Shown here: positions 16,491 to 25,606 of the stretch, in pieces
How the letters are laid out: each line of letters opens with the position of its first letter
How positions within the stretch are numbered: position 1 is the stretch's first letter
NCBI RefSeq assembly: GCF_016862375.1
Contig: NZ_BOMV01000039.1
Coordinates: 124,001 to 188,000, forward strand
Origin: Paractinoplanes rishiriensis
Lineage (GTDB): Bacteria > Actinomycetota > Actinomycetes > Mycobacteriales > Micromonosporaceae
Reading direction: 5' to 3'
Length of the DNA stretch: 64,000 nt
The notes under the pieces: generated by a model
The model's database searches: none
Told to the model about the DNA's origin: nothing
What the model saw: the letters and a program-made list of their open reading frames with translations, nothing else
Translations under genes and position numbers: made by a program

Positions 16491-18169
16491 CGGTCCTCCC
16501 GCAACACGGTGCTCGCGTATCGCGGTTCGGCGTCGAGCAGGCCGTGATGGCTGCCCTCGGCCACCACCCGGCCGCCGTCGACGAAGCACACCCGATCGGT
16601 GCGGTCGAGCACGAGCGGGCTGGTCGTGCAGATCACCGTGGTGCGGCCGGCCCGGGCGGTGACCAGGCGGTCGGCGATCCGCGCCTCGGTGTGCGCGTCG
16701 ACCGCGCTGGTCGGCTCGACCAGCACCAACGTCTCGGGGTCGGCGACCAGGGCCCGGACCAGCCGCAACCGCTGCTGCTGACCGCCGGAGAAGGTGCGCC
16801 CGCGCTCGGCCACCGCACTGTCGAGGCCGTCCGGCAGGGCCTCGACGATGTCGCCGGCCGCGGCCGCGTGCAGGGCCGCCGGCAGAGAACCAGAACCCTG
16901 CGGGTCGAGATCGGCGTGCAGCGGACCGGTGAAGAGGCGGTCGTCGTTGTCGGCCACCAGGACGCGTTCGCGCACGGTGGCCAGGGCGAACTCGGACAGC
17001 GGCCGGCCACCGGCGGTGCCGCCCTCGGCGTAGCGGCCGAGCCGGTCGGCGATGCGGGCCGCGTCGGCCGGAACGGTCGCCACGATCGCGGTGATCTCGC
17101 CGGGCCGGATGACCACACCGGACTCGGGATCGGCCAACTCGCCGGTGAGGTGTGCGACCGGTGCCGCCGGGTCGGGCAGATCGGTGCGGGCGGCCAGCAT
17201 CGCCACCACCCGGCGACCGGCCACGTGGCCGCGCGTGATCTTGTCGAGCGCCTCGGTCAGCTGGCGCAGCGGGGCGACCAGGAACGCCGCGTACGCGTAA
17301 AAGGAAACCAGCTGGCCCACCGTGATGTCGCCGGACAGCGCGAACCGGGCGCCCAGCCAGGTGACCAGCACCAGGAACACGCCGGGCAGCAGCACCTGGG
17401 CCGCCTCGAGCAGCGCCTCGACCCGGGCCGTGCGCACGCCGGCGACCCGGAGCTCCTGCGACTCGGTGCGGTAGCGCTCGGCCATCACCGCCTCGCCGCC
17501 CACCCCGCGCAGCACCCGCAGGCCGCCGACCAGATCGGCGGCGCGACCGGTGAGCCGGCCCTGCCGTTCGCGGGTCTGCTGCTGGCGCCGGTGCAGCGGG
17601 CGGATCAGCAGGCCCACCACCGCCATCAGCAACGGCACCCCGAGCACCACCACGAGCCCGAGCGGCACCGAGGTGACCAGCAGAACGACCGTCACGGTGA
17701 CGACCGCGACCAGCGAGCCGGTGCCGCGCGCGGTGATGTCGATCGCCGAGCCGATCTGCCGGATGTCGGAGGTGCCGATGGCAACCACCTCGCCGGTGTC
17801 GAGCCGGCGCGGCAGCGCGGACCCGAGCCGGCCGGCCTGGCGGACGGTCACCTGGATGGTGGTGAAGGTGGCGCCCAGGAAGTTGACCACCGTGAGCCGG
17901 TGCCGGCAGATGTTGGCGACCGACTGCACGACGCCGACCCCGAACAGCACCAGGCACCAGGTCAGCAGCGGACGGCCCTGGTGGGCGGTGGCCGCGTCGA
18001 TCGCCAGGCCGATGATCGCCGGCACCGCCGCCTGGCACAGCATCCACAGCACGCCCAGGGCCATCGCCAGCAGGACGGTAGGTCGGTAGCGCCAGATCAG
18101 CCAGCCCAGATAGCGGGTGGCGGACCGGCCGTCGGGCGTGCCGGGATCGGCGTCGGGCAGGTGTCGCAT
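16487..18169 (-). CDS. ABC exporter half, degenerate Walker A/B and H-loop but intact signature
   Basis: 560 aa: six-helix membrane domain, then a nucleotide-binding domain. The signature FSGGQQQR (about residue 460) is intact. Walker A is gone (ATVPADAARIAD at about 360-372 has no GxxGxGK), the Walker B Asp is replaced (LVLVEPTSAVD), and the H-loop His is Ser (CTTSPL). This half probably cannot hydrolyse ATP; it supplies its signature to the partner's active Walker A. It is the first gene of the pair, coupled by a GTGA overlap. Heterodimers with one degenerate site are known, but loss of Walker A itself is stronger than usual. Confidence 0.92.
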   Translation of the reverse strand: MRHLPDADPGTPDGRSATRYLGWLIWRYRPTVLLAMALGVLWMLCQAAVPAIIGLAIDAATAHQGRPLLTWCLVLFGVGVVQSVANICRHRLTVVNFLGATFTTIQVTVRQAGRLGSALPRRLDTGEVVAIGTSDIRQIGSAIDITARGTGSLVAVVTVTVVLLVTSVPLGLVVVLGVPLLMAVVGLLIRPLHRRQQQTRERQGRLTGRAADLVGGLRVLRGVGGEAVMAERYRTESQELRVAGVRTARVEALLEAAQVLLPGVFLVLVTWLGARFALSGDITVGQLVSFYAYAAFLVAPLRQLTEALDKITRGHVAGRRVVAMLAARTDLPDPAAPVAHLTGELADPESGVVIRPGEITAIVATVPADAARIADRLGRYAEGGTAGGRPLSEFALATVRERVLVADNDDRLFTGPLHADLDPQGSGSLPAALHAAAAGDIVEALPDGLDSAVAERGRTFSGGQQQRLRLVRALVADPETLVLVEPTSAVDAHTEARIADRLVTARAGRTTVICTTSPLVLDRTDRVCFVDGGRVVAEGSHHGLLDAEPRYASTVLREDR

Positions 18170-18226
18170 CAGGGCACCGACGTTACGGGCCGGGTACGAC
18201 AGTTCGCGATCGGTTATCCCACCGGG

Positions 18227-18481
18227 TCAGCGGTCGACGGGTGTGAAGTCCCATACATGCGGGGCCCGGGCGACCAGCTTGGCGGGCGGGGCCGGCAGGC
18301 TCTCCGGATTGCTGCGCCAGCGTGAGATGACCACAATGCGGTTGTCGGTGGACGAGTACACGTCGCTCGAAACATGTTGCGGCAGCACCTCGATCCGGGG
18401 CACCGCCACGTCGCAGACCCAGACCAGCAGCTCGTCGAAGCCGCTCGCCAGCGCCCGCACCTCCCACATCCGTGCGATCAT
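18227..18481 (-). CDS. Small conserved-looking protein coupled to tsaD
   Basis: 84 aa; its ATG (18479-18481) overlaps the tsaD stop by 4 bp (ATGA), which is good evidence that it is translated. Composition (WEVRAL, VYSSTDNRIVVISRW, PHVWDF) suggests a small alpha/beta fold, perhaps like antibiotic-biosynthesis-monooxygenase (ABM) domains, but I cannot assign it. It is followed by 57 bp before the exporter genes. Confidence 0.6.
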   Translation of the reverse strand: MIARMWEVRALASGFDELLVWVCDVAVPRIEVLPQHVSSDVYSSTDNRIVVISRWRSNPESLPAPPAKLVARAPHVWDFTPVDR

Positions 18482-19542
18482 GCTGGCTTCCTACCCGGAA
18501 CGCTGACCGCGGTCAATGCCATCGCGGAATCGGCAGGCAGATCGAGATGGCTGGGCGCCACGCCGGCCGCGACCAACCGGGAACCGAGGGCGGCCACCAT
18601 CGCACCGTTGTCCGTGCACAGTTGCGGCCGTGGCACGCGTACCTCGATGCCGTGTTTTTCCGCTCTTTGCTCGGCGAGCACCCGCAGCCGCGAGTTGGCG
18701 GCCACCCCACCACCAATAACCAGAGTTTGTACGCCGTGCGTCCGGCACGCGTCGATCGCCTTGGCGGTGAGCACATCGCACACCGCCTCCTGGAAGCTGG
18801 CGGAAACGTCAGGCACCGGCACCTTTTCGCCGGCCCGCTCGCGCGCCTCGACCCAGCGGGCCACCGCGGTCTTGAGCCCCGAGAACGAGAAGTCGAACCG
18901 GTGCGCCGCCTGATCCTTGGGCGCGGTGAGTCCACGCGGGAACGCGATGGCGGCCGGATCGCCCTCGCGGGCCGCCCGGTCGATCAGCGGGCCACCCGGG
19001 AAACCCAGCCCGAGCAGCCGCGCCACCTTGTCGAACGCCTCGCCGGCCGCGTCGTCGATGGTCGCGCCGAGCGGGGTCACGCCGTTGGTCAGATCGTCCA
19101 CCAGCAGCAGCGACGAGTGGCCGCCGGAGACCAGCATGGCCACCGCGGGCTCGGGCAGCGGGCCGTGCTCCAGCGTGTCCACCGCCACGTGCGCGGCCAG
19201 GTGGTTGACGCCGTAGATCGGCTTTTCGGCGGCCAGTGCGTAGCCCTTGGCCGCGGCCACCCCGACCAGGAGCGCACCGGCCAGCCCCGGCCCGCTGGTC
19301 ACCGCGATCGCGTCGAGGTCGGCGAGGGTGACCTTGGCCTCGTCGAGCGCGCGCTGCATGGTCGGCACGATCGCCTCGAGATGCGCGCGACTGGCCACCT
19401 CGGGCACCACGCCACCGAACCGGGCGTGCTGGTCCACACTGGACGCCAGCGCGTCGGCGAGCAGGGTGTGCCCGCGGACGATGCCGACCCCGGTCTCGTC
19501 GCAGGAGGTCTCGATCCCGAGGACCAGGGGCTCGTCAGGCAT
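18478..19542 (-). CDS. tsaD: tRNA N6-adenosine threonylcarbamoyltransferase TsaD
   Basis: 354 aa. Family hallmarks are LGIETSCDETGVGIV at the start, the metal-binding NHLAAH, SGGHS, and GLGFPGGPLID. It transfers the threonylcarbamoyl group to A37 of ANN-decoding tRNAs (t6A) together with TsaB and TsaE, both encoded just upstream. Its ATG lies inside the end of rimI (8-bp overlap). Length and motifs are complete. Confidence 0.97.
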   Translation of the reverse strand: MPDEPLVLGIETSCDETGVGIVRGHTLLADALASSVDQHARFGGVVPEVASRAHLEAIVPTMQRALDEAKVTLADLDAIAVTSGPGLAGALLVGVAAAKGYALAAEKPIYGVNHLAAHVAVDTLEHGPLPEPAVAMLVSGGHSSLLLVDDLTNGVTPLGATIDDAAGEAFDKVARLLGLGFPGGPLIDRAAREGDPAAIAFPRGLTAPKDQAAHRFDFSFSGLKTAVARWVEARERAGEKVPVPDVSASFQEAVCDVLTAKAIDACRTHGVQTLVIGGGVAANSRLRVLAEQRAEKHGIEVRVPRPQLCTDNGAMVAALGSRLVAAGVAPSHLDLPADSAMALTAVSVPGRKPA

Positions 19543-19969
19543 CGCGCATCATCACCAGAGCGTCGGTGTTGCTGGGTTGGTAGTAGCCGCGGCGGATCCC
19601 GACCGGCTCGAAGTCGTACGTCGCGTACAGCCGCTGGGCCGGCTCGTTGTCGACCGCCACCTCCAGCAGGGTCTGCTTGATGCCGCGCCGCTCGGCCTCG
19701 GCGAGCAGCGTCTCCAGCAGTTCGCGACCGACCCCGCGGCGTTGGGCGGTCCGGCGCACCGCGATATTTTGCACCCAGGCCTCGCCGTCGCCGGCCGCGA
19801 GTCCGGCATAGCCGAGCACCTCGTCGCCGTCGAGCGCCACCACGTAGTAGTGCCGCTGCGCCAGCTCGTTCCAGAACATGGTGGCCGACCATTTCTCGAC
19901 GCCGAACAGGTCCTCCTCGACCGGCAGCACCTCGGCGATGTGCCACCAGCGGAACCGTTCGATGCGCAT
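19535..19969 (-). CDS. rimI: Ribosomal-protein alanine N-acetyltransferase RimI (GNAT)
   Basis: 144 aa GNAT acetyltransferase with the acetyl-CoA motif A QRRGVGRELL and VDNEPAQRLYATYDFEPVGIRRGYY typical of RimI. It acetylates an N-terminal alanine, classically on ribosomal protein S18. It lies between tsaB and tsaD, the usual actinobacterial position; its start overlaps the tsaB stop by one base (TGATG), and its end overlaps tsaD. Confidence 0.92.
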   Translation of the reverse strand: MRIERFRWWHIAEVLPVEEDLFGVEKWSATMFWNELAQRHYYVVALDGDEVLGYAGLAAGDGEAWVQNIAVRRTAQRRGVGRELLETLLAEAERRGIKQTLLEVAVDNEPAQRLYATYDFEPVGIRRGYYQPSNTDALVMMRDA

Positions 19970-20637
19970 CAGGTCAGCACCGGCTTGCGTGCCGCGGGCT
20001 CCACGGCATCCGGTCGCCGCAGGTAGAGCGGGGTCAGCGGCTCGCTCGGCGCAGCCTCGCGAATCCGCTCGGCGGCGAGGGCCACGAGGGCGGCTCCGGG
20101 TGGGTACAAGAGATCATCAAGCACGGGTACGCCGAACAGGTCGCCATATTTGAGGCCGCCCTCGCCAGCCACGCGATCGAAGCGCCCCGCCAGCCGCGCG
20201 GCGACCTCGGCCGGCTTGTCGACGTCGGGCCCGGCCTCGCGGACACCGTCCACATAGGTCGCGTAGTAGACCTCGCGGCGCCGCGCGTCGGTGGCCACCA
20301 GCACCCGCCCCGGACCGGCGGCCCGGCCCAGGCCGTCCAGCGAGCACACCCCGTACGTCGGAATGCGCAGCGCCTGCGCCATGCTCGCGGCGGTGGCCAG
20401 GCCGACCCGGAGCCCGGTGAACGGGCCGGGCCCGACCCCGGCCACGATCGCCCGCAGGTCGGCCGGGCGCACCCCGGCACCGGCCAGCGTCGCGGCGATC
20501 TCCGGCGCCAGCTTTTCGCCGTGCGCGCGGGGGTCGACCGTCCGCTGCTCGGCGATGCCGGCCAGGCCGTCGGGGGTCACTTCGACCAGCGTGGCGGTCG
20601 ACGCCGGGGTGGCGGTGTCCAGGGCGAGTACGAGCAC
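19969..20637 (-). CDS. tsaB: t6A complex dimerisation protein TsaB
   Basis: 222 aa, ASKHA fold. It starts LVLALDTATPASTATL and contains GVGPGPFTGLRVGLATA, the most conserved stretch of TsaB (YeaZ). It binds TsaD and TsaE as a scaffold for t6A formation. GTG start at 20637. It forms a tight cluster with rimI and tsaD downstream and udg/tsaE upstream. Confidence 0.95.
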   Translation of the reverse strand: MLVLALDTATPASTATLVEVTPDGLAGIAEQRTVDPRAHGEKLAPEIAATLAGAGVRPADLRAIVAGVGPGPFTGLRVGLATAASMAQALRIPTYGVCSLDGLGRAAGPGRVLVATDARRREVYYATYVDGVREAGPDVDKPAEVAARLAGRFDRVAGEGGLKYGDLFGVPVLDDLLYPPGAALVALAAERIREAAPSEPLTPLYLRRPDAVEPAARKPVLT

Positions 20638-20647
20638 GTCCCCGACC

Positions 20648-21322
20648 CTAACGCCGGGCCCAGTCGATCAACTCGCGGCCACCGTCGGCCAGCGCCTTGT
20701 TGGCCGCGCTGAACGGCTTGGCACCGCGGAAGCCCTTGGGGTTGAGCGGGCTCGGGTGGCCGGCCTCCAGCACCACGTGCGCCGGGTTGGTGATCAGCGT
20801 CGCCTTCTTGCGCGCGTACCCGCCCCAGAGCAGGAACACCACCCGGTCGTCGCGGGCGTTCAGGGCCTGGATGGTGGCATCGGTGAACGCCTCCCAGCCC
20901 TTGCCGCCGTGCGAGGCGGCCGCGCCGGCCCGGACCGTGAGCACCGCGTTGAGCAGCAGCACGCCCTGCTCGGCCCAGCCGGTCAGGTCGCCGGAGAGCG
21001 GCGGCGCGACGCCGACGTCCTCGGCCAGTTCTTTGAAGACGTTGCGCAGCGACGGCGGGATGCGCACCCCGTCGCGCACGCTGAAGCTGAGCCCGTGCGC
21101 CTGGCCGGGACCGTGGTAGGGGTCCTGGCCGAGGATCAGCACCCGGGTCTGCTCGGGTAGGCACAGCCGGTAGGCCGCGAACAGGTCCTCGATCGGGGGA
21201 TAGACGGTGTGCGACGCGTACTCGCTCGCCACGAAGGCACCCAGCGCGGCCGTGGCGTCGGCGTCCAGGTAGCCGGCCAGCTCGGTGCGCCACTCGGCCG
21301 GCAGCAGGTCAGGCAGGTTCAA
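20648..21322 (-). CDS. ung: Uracil-DNA glycosylase (family 1)
   Basis: 224 aa. The water-activating motif GQDPYHGPGQAHGLSFSV and the HPSPL motif of family 1 UDGs are present. It removes uracil from DNA at the start of base-excision repair. TTG at 21322 is chosen because AGGAGA lies upstream and it overlaps the tsaE stop (TTGA). Its placement inside the t6A gene cluster is probably co-transcription of housekeeping genes, not a functional link. Confidence 0.95.
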   Translation of the reverse strand: MNLPDLLPAEWRTELAGYLDADATAALGAFVASEYASHTVYPPIEDLFAAYRLCLPEQTRVLILGQDPYHGPGQAHGLSFSVRDGVRIPPSLRNVFKELAEDVGVAPPLSGDLTGWAEQGVLLLNAVLTVRAGAAASHGGKGWEAFTDATIQALNARDDRVVFLLWGGYARKKATLITNPAHVVLEAGHPSPLNPKGFRGAKPFSAANKALADGGRELIDWARR

Positions 21323-21792
21323 GCTGTCTCTCCTGAGGATGGGTCCAGGTCGCGCAGCCGGTCCGCCCAGTCGCCGCCGTGCGGCACCAGCTCCACCACC
21401 CGGGTGTCGTCGTCCAGGCGGTCGATACGCACCTGGAGGTATTCGTCGTTGAGCTGCTCGACCAGCCCGGCGCCCCACTCCACCACGGTGACCGCGTCGT
21501 CCGCGGAGGCGTCCAGGTCGAGGTCGTCGATCTCGGCGCGCGGGTCGGGCCGGTCGCCCAGCCGGTAGGCGTCGGCGTGTACGAGCGGGGTCGGCCCCCG
21601 GTGCACCCGGGCGATCACGAAGGTCGGCGAGGTGATCGCGCCGGCCACTCCGAGACCGGCGCCGATGCCCTGGACCAGGGCGGTCTTGCCGGCGCCCAGC
21701 GGTCCGGTGAGCAGCACCAGGTCGCCGGCCCGCAGGACCCGGGCGAGTCGCCGGCCGAAGGCGTGGGTGTCGGCCAGGGTGGGCAGTTTCAC
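21319..21792 (-). CDS. tsaE: t6A ATPase TsaE
   Basis: 157 aa. Walker A GPLGAGKTALVQGIG, then SPTFVIARVH and the HADAYRLGD / VVEWG motifs of TsaE (YjeE). It hydrolyses ATP to cycle the TsaB-TsaD complex. The GTG start at 21792 overlaps the upstream hydrolase stop by 4 bp (GTGA). The C-terminus is slightly longer than the E. coli protein. Confidence 0.95.
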   Translation of the reverse strand: MKLPTLADTHAFGRRLARVLRAGDLVLLTGPLGAGKTALVQGIGAGLGVAGAITSPTFVIARVHRGPTPLVHADAYRLGDRPDPRAEIDDLDLDASADDAVTVVEWGAGLVEQLNDEYLQVRIDRLDDDTRVVELVPHGGDWADRLRDLDPSSGETA

Positions 21793-22865
21793 GAGAGTCT
21801 CTCCACGAAGGACATCAGCGCGGCGTTGACCTCGTCGGCCTTTTCCAGCATCACCACGTGTCCACTGTTTTCGACCTTGATGTATCGGGCGTCGGGCAGG
21901 TGTTTGAGGATCTCCTCGGAGTGGATTACCGGGGTCAGGTAGTCCCGGGTGCCGACCACCACCAGCACCGGCACGCCGCGCAACGCGGACAGCGCCGGGT
22001 AGCGGTTGTGGCTGTAGAGCGTGTTCAGGTATTTGGTCAGCGTCTCGGCCGAGGTCTTGGAGTTCATCCCCTCCACGAAGGAGACCAACGACGGGCTCGG
22101 CTTCGGGTCGCCGAAACCGTACCGCCGGGTCAGCAGCCAGGCCAGGTCGGAGGAGGCCACCCGGGCCCGGTCGATGGCACCGCCACCCAGGTTGGCGGCC
22201 CTGCCCCAGAGCGGGAAGAACGGCGCGCTGGCCCGGGCCACCAGCGACGGCACGGCCAGCTTGGCCCGGTCGAACAGCCGGGCCGAGGTCGAGATCAGCG
22301 CCACACCGGTGACCCGGTCGCCGAACCACTCCGGGTACTGCTCGGCGAACGCCATGATCGTCATGCCGCCCATCGAGTGTCCGACCAGGATGATGCGGCC
22401 CTCGGGCACGGTCGCGTCGAGCACCGCGGCCAGCGACTTGCCCAGCCCCGCGATGTCGTAGTTGCCGGATTTCAGCTTGCTGGACCGGCCGTGCCCGGGC
22501 TGGTCGTAGAACACCAGCCGGTGATCGGCCCGCTCGGCGAACTCCTTGCGCTGGAAGTAGAACGTGCCCATGTCGAGCGCGAAGCCGTGCACGAAGACGA
22601 TGGTCGGCTCGCCGGTGGGCGCGGCCGGCTCGACGATCTCGACGTGCAGGTTGGTGCCGTCGGCGGCGGTGACCGTCATCTCCCGGTCAAACTGCTGATC
22701 GCCGAACGGCTCGTCGAGGTATTGATCACCCGGGGCGTTGACCGACCGGCGCACCAGGGCCCGCTCGACCGCGAACGCGGTGGCCAGGCCGGCGGCCACC
22801 ACACCGGCCGCGGCACCGGCGATGCCGACCTGTTTGCGGCGCCGCCGCGACGATCGCGAACTCAT
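21789..22865 (-). CDS. Membrane-anchored alpha/beta hydrolase
   Basis: 358 aa. Basic N-terminus (RSSRRRRK), one hydrophobic segment (about residues 13-32), then an alpha/beta-hydrolase domain: oxyanion VHGFALD, nucleophile GHSMGG, acid in GTRDYLTP and His in NSGHVVMLE. The catalytic part probably lies outside the membrane. ATG at 22865 overlaps the alr stop by 4 bp. The substrate is unknown; position between alr and tsaE is common in actinobacteria and says little about function. Confidence 0.88.
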   Translation of the reverse strand: MSSRSSRRRRKQVGIAGAAAGVVAAGLATAFAVERALVRRSVNAPGDQYLDEPFGDQQFDREMTVTAADGTNLHVEIVEPAAPTGEPTIVFVHGFALDMGTFYFQRKEFAERADHRLVFYDQPGHGRSSKLKSGNYDIAGLGKSLAAVLDATVPEGRIILVGHSMGGMTIMAFAEQYPEWFGDRVTGVALISTSARLFDRAKLAVPSLVARASAPFFPLWGRAANLGGGAIDRARVASSDLAWLLTRRYGFGDPKPSPSLVSFVEGMNSKTSAETLTKYLNTLYSHNRYPALSALRGVPVLVVVGTRDYLTPVIHSEEILKHLPDARYIKVENSGHVVMLEKADEVNAALMSFVERLS

Positions 22866-23992
22866 GCCGGCTCCCCGGCGGTGCCGTCGTAGACCCGCGG
22901 CACCCGGCTGCTGCCGAACCTCGTCACGATCTCGTAGTTGATCGTGCCGACCACCGCGGCCCAGTCGTCGGCGGTCGGCCCGCCGTCGTCCCCCGGCCCG
23001 AACAGCGTGGCCACGTCGCCCGCGACCACCGGATCGTCGCCGACGTCCAGCACGATCTGATCCATGCAGACCCGGCCCGCGACGGTGCGCCGCTTGCCGC
23101 CCAGCTGGACCGGCCCGGCGTTGGACCCGGCCCGCGGCACCCCGTCGGCGTAGCCCAGCGGCACCAGCGCCAGCGTCGTCTCGCGCTCGGTGACGTAGGT
23201 GTGCCCGTACGACACGCCCTGCCCGGCCGGGACCCGCTTGGTCTGCGCCACCCGGGCCCGCGCGGTCATGGCCGGCCGCAGCCCGAAGGTCTCGCCTTCG
23301 ACCGGCGACAGACCGTACACGGCGATGCCCGGGCGGACCAGGTCGTAGTGCGCGTCCGGCCGGGTCAGGGTGGCCGCCGAGTTGGCGATGTGCCGGTAGC
23401 GCGGAATGATGCCGAACCGCTCGGCCGTCGCCAGCGCGTCGGCGAACGCGGCCAGTTGCCGGTCGATCGTCTCGTGCCCGGGCGAGTCCGCGGCGACGAA
23501 GTGGCTCCACACGCCCACCACCTCGAGGTCACCGTCGGCCTGCGCCTTGGCGGCGTCCTCCAGCATCACCGGCCATTCGGCCGGGGTGGCGCCGCCGCGG
23601 GCCAGCCCGGTGTCGATTTTGAGGTGTACGCGCGCGGTCCGCTCGGCCCGGCGTGCGGCCGCGACCAACTCGCCGACCAGGTGCGGGCTGCCGGCGCTCA
23701 GGTCGATGCCGGCCGCCACCCCGTCGTGCAGCGGCATCCCGGGCGAATGCAGCCAGGCCAGCACCGGCACGTCGGACAGACCGCCCCGGCGCAGCGCGAG
23801 CCCCTCGTCAAGGGTGGCCACCCCCAGCCAGGTCGCACCGCCGGCCAGCGCGGCCCGGGCCGACGGCAGCATGCCGTGGCCGTACCCGTCGCCCTTGACC
23901 ACCGCCATCACCTCGGCGGTGGTGCCGGCGCGCAGGATCGCGACGTTGTCCCGGATGGCGTCCAGATCGACCCGGACCTCGGCTTGCCACAT
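22862..23992 (-). CDS. alr: Alanine racemase
   Basis: 376 aa, PLP-dependent fold type III. The PLP lysine is in VVKGDGYGHG (a slight variant of the usual VVKADAYGHG), and the catalytic Tyr region is GVSYGHTYV. It makes D-alanine for peptidoglycan. ATG at 23992. A 72-bp gap separates it from nnrD upstream, and it is coupled to the hydrolase gene downstream by an ATGA overlap. Confidence 0.96.
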   Translation of the reverse strand: MWQAEVRVDLDAIRDNVAILRAGTTAEVMAVVKGDGYGHGMLPSARAALAGGATWLGVATLDEGLALRRGGLSDVPVLAWLHSPGMPLHDGVAAGIDLSAGSPHLVGELVAAARRAERTARVHLKIDTGLARGGATPAEWPVMLEDAAKAQADGDLEVVGVWSHFVAADSPGHETIDRQLAAFADALATAERFGIIPRYRHIANSAATLTRPDAHYDLVRPGIAVYGLSPVEGETFGLRPAMTARARVAQTKRVPAGQGVSYGHTYVTERETTLALVPLGYADGVPRAGSNAGPVQLGGKRRTVAGRVCMDQIVLDVGDDPVVAGDVATLFGPGDDGGPTADDWAAVVGTINYEIVTRFGSSRVPRVYDGTAGEPA

Positions 23993-24064
23993 GATTCCCA
24001 GCCTACGTTTCTCTCACTCCAGCAGCCCGGCCTCGCACCCCGGCAGCCGGCCTTCCCATCCCGC

Positions 24065-25534
24065 TCATCCCCGCGGCCCGGTCTCTTCCAGCAGGCCGGC
24101 GAGCACCGGGCGAAGCGCGGCGGCCACGTCCGGCGCGGTCGCCGGTCCGGCCCCGGCCGCCCAGCGGCCGGCCAGGCCGTGCACATAGGCCGCGGCGACC
24201 GCGGCCCGCTCCGGCGGCAGCCCGGCGGCCAGCAGCGAACCGAGCAGGCCGGCCAGCACGTCCCCGCTGCCCGCGGTGGCCAGCGCCGACGTGCCGGTCG
24301 GGTTGGCCCACACCTCACCGGACGGGGTCGCCACGATCGTCCGGTCGCCCTTGAGCAGCACCACGCCGTTGATCCAGGCGGCCAGCTTGCAGGCGGCACC
24401 CACCCGATCGGGACCGGGCGCCTCGCCGGCCAGCCGCTTGAACTCCCCGTCGTGCGGCGTGATCACCAGCGGCGCGTCCCGGCGCAGGTCGTCGGCGTGC
24501 CGGCCGTCCACCAGCAGGGTCAGCGCGTCGGCGTCGAGCACCACCGGCAACGACGTGGCCAGCACGCTGCGCAGCGTCCGGCGGGCGTCGTCGTCGGTGC
24601 CCAGGCCCGAGCCACACACCCAGGCCTGCACCCGGCCCGCGTGGCCGACCCGGTCGACCGCCACCACGGACGGGTGAGCCCGGACCACCTCCTGGTGGGC
24701 GCTGCCCGCGTAGCGCACCATGCCGGTCGGCCCGGCCAGCGCCCCGCTCACCGAGAGCAGCGCGGCACCCGGATATTTCGCCGAGCCGGTGGCGATGCCG
24801 ACCACGCCCCGGGTGTATTTGTCGGAGGCGGCCTCGGGTCGCGGCCACCAGCCGGCGACGTCATCGCCGTCGGACACCCGCAGCGCCGGGTCGGCCCGCA
24901 GTACCGGCGCCAGGCCGATGTCGACCAGCTCGACCTGCCCGCAGCGGGCCGCGGCCGGCCCCACCAGATGCGCCGGCTTGTGGCAGCCGAAGGTGACCGT
25001 GACGTCGGCCGTGACCGCCTCGCCCGGCACGTCGCCGGTGTCGACCGCGACCCCGCTCGGCACGTCCACGGCGACGACGGCAGCGCGTACGCCTGAATGC
25101 CCACGCAGCTCACCCAGCCGTGCCACCAGCGCGGACGCGGGCGGACGCAGGCCGCCGGCCGCACCGATCCCGACGATGCCGTCGAGCACCAGGTCGGCCC
25201 GGCCGGGCAGGTCGGACACGGTGAAGCCGCCCGCGGCCCGCAACGCGGCCAGTGCGGCCAGGTGCACCCGGTCGGACCGCAGCAGCAGGGCCCGCACCTG
25301 AGCACCCCGCCGGGCCAGCGCGGCACCGGCATAGAGCGCGTCTCCGCCGTTGTCACCGCTGCCCACCAGCAGCAGGACGCGGGCGCCGTAGACACCACCG
25401 CCCTCCTCGAGGAGCAGCGCGCACCGCCGGGCCAGCCCCGCCGCGGCCCGCTGCATGAGTGTGCCCTCCGGCAGCGACGCCATCAGCTCCTGCTCGGCCG
25501 CCCGCACATCGGCGACCCGCCATGCCTGTCGCAT
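24065..25534 (-). CDS. nnrD: Bifunctional NAD(P)H-hydrate epimerase / ADP-dependent dehydratase
   Basis: 489 aa fusion. The N-terminal YjeF_N epimerase domain has VGSGDNGGDAL and VDVPSGVAVDTG; the C-terminal ribokinase-like dehydratase domain has VITPHDGEFKRL and GSGDVLAGLLGS. Together they repair hydrated NADH/NADPH. Full length for the fused type. It lies between acpS and alr, the usual actinobacterial order. Confidence 0.95.
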   Translation of the reverse strand: MRQAWRVADVRAAEQELMASLPEGTLMQRAAAGLARRCALLLEEGGGVYGARVLLLVGSGDNGGDALYAGAALARRGAQVRALLLRSDRVHLAALAALRAAGGFTVSDLPGRADLVLDGIVGIGAAGGLRPPASALVARLGELRGHSGVRAAVVAVDVPSGVAVDTGDVPGEAVTADVTVTFGCHKPAHLVGPAAARCGQVELVDIGLAPVLRADPALRVSDGDDVAGWWPRPEAASDKYTRGVVGIATGSAKYPGAALLSVSGALAGPTGMVRYAGSAHQEVVRAHPSVVAVDRVGHAGRVQAWVCGSGLGTDDDARRTLRSVLATSLPVVLDADALTLLVDGRHADDLRRDAPLVITPHDGEFKRLAGEAPGPDRVGAACKLAAWINGVVLLKGDRTIVATPSGEVWANPTGTSALATAGSGDVLAGLLGSLLAAGLPPERAAVAAAYVHGLAGRWAAGAGPATAPDVAAALRPVLAGLLEETGPRG

Positions 25535-25606
25535 CCGACCTCCAAAGCCCGTTGGTGCTGCCGTCGGTTTTAGGCCCCGGGTACGACAGTTTTGCGTCGG
25601 TCCTGG

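Noticed and set aside
14712..18047. Single 1111-codon fused exporter
   Set aside because: The upstream half is an out-of-frame shadow; the two exporter halves are separate genes with a GTGA overlap at 16487-16490.
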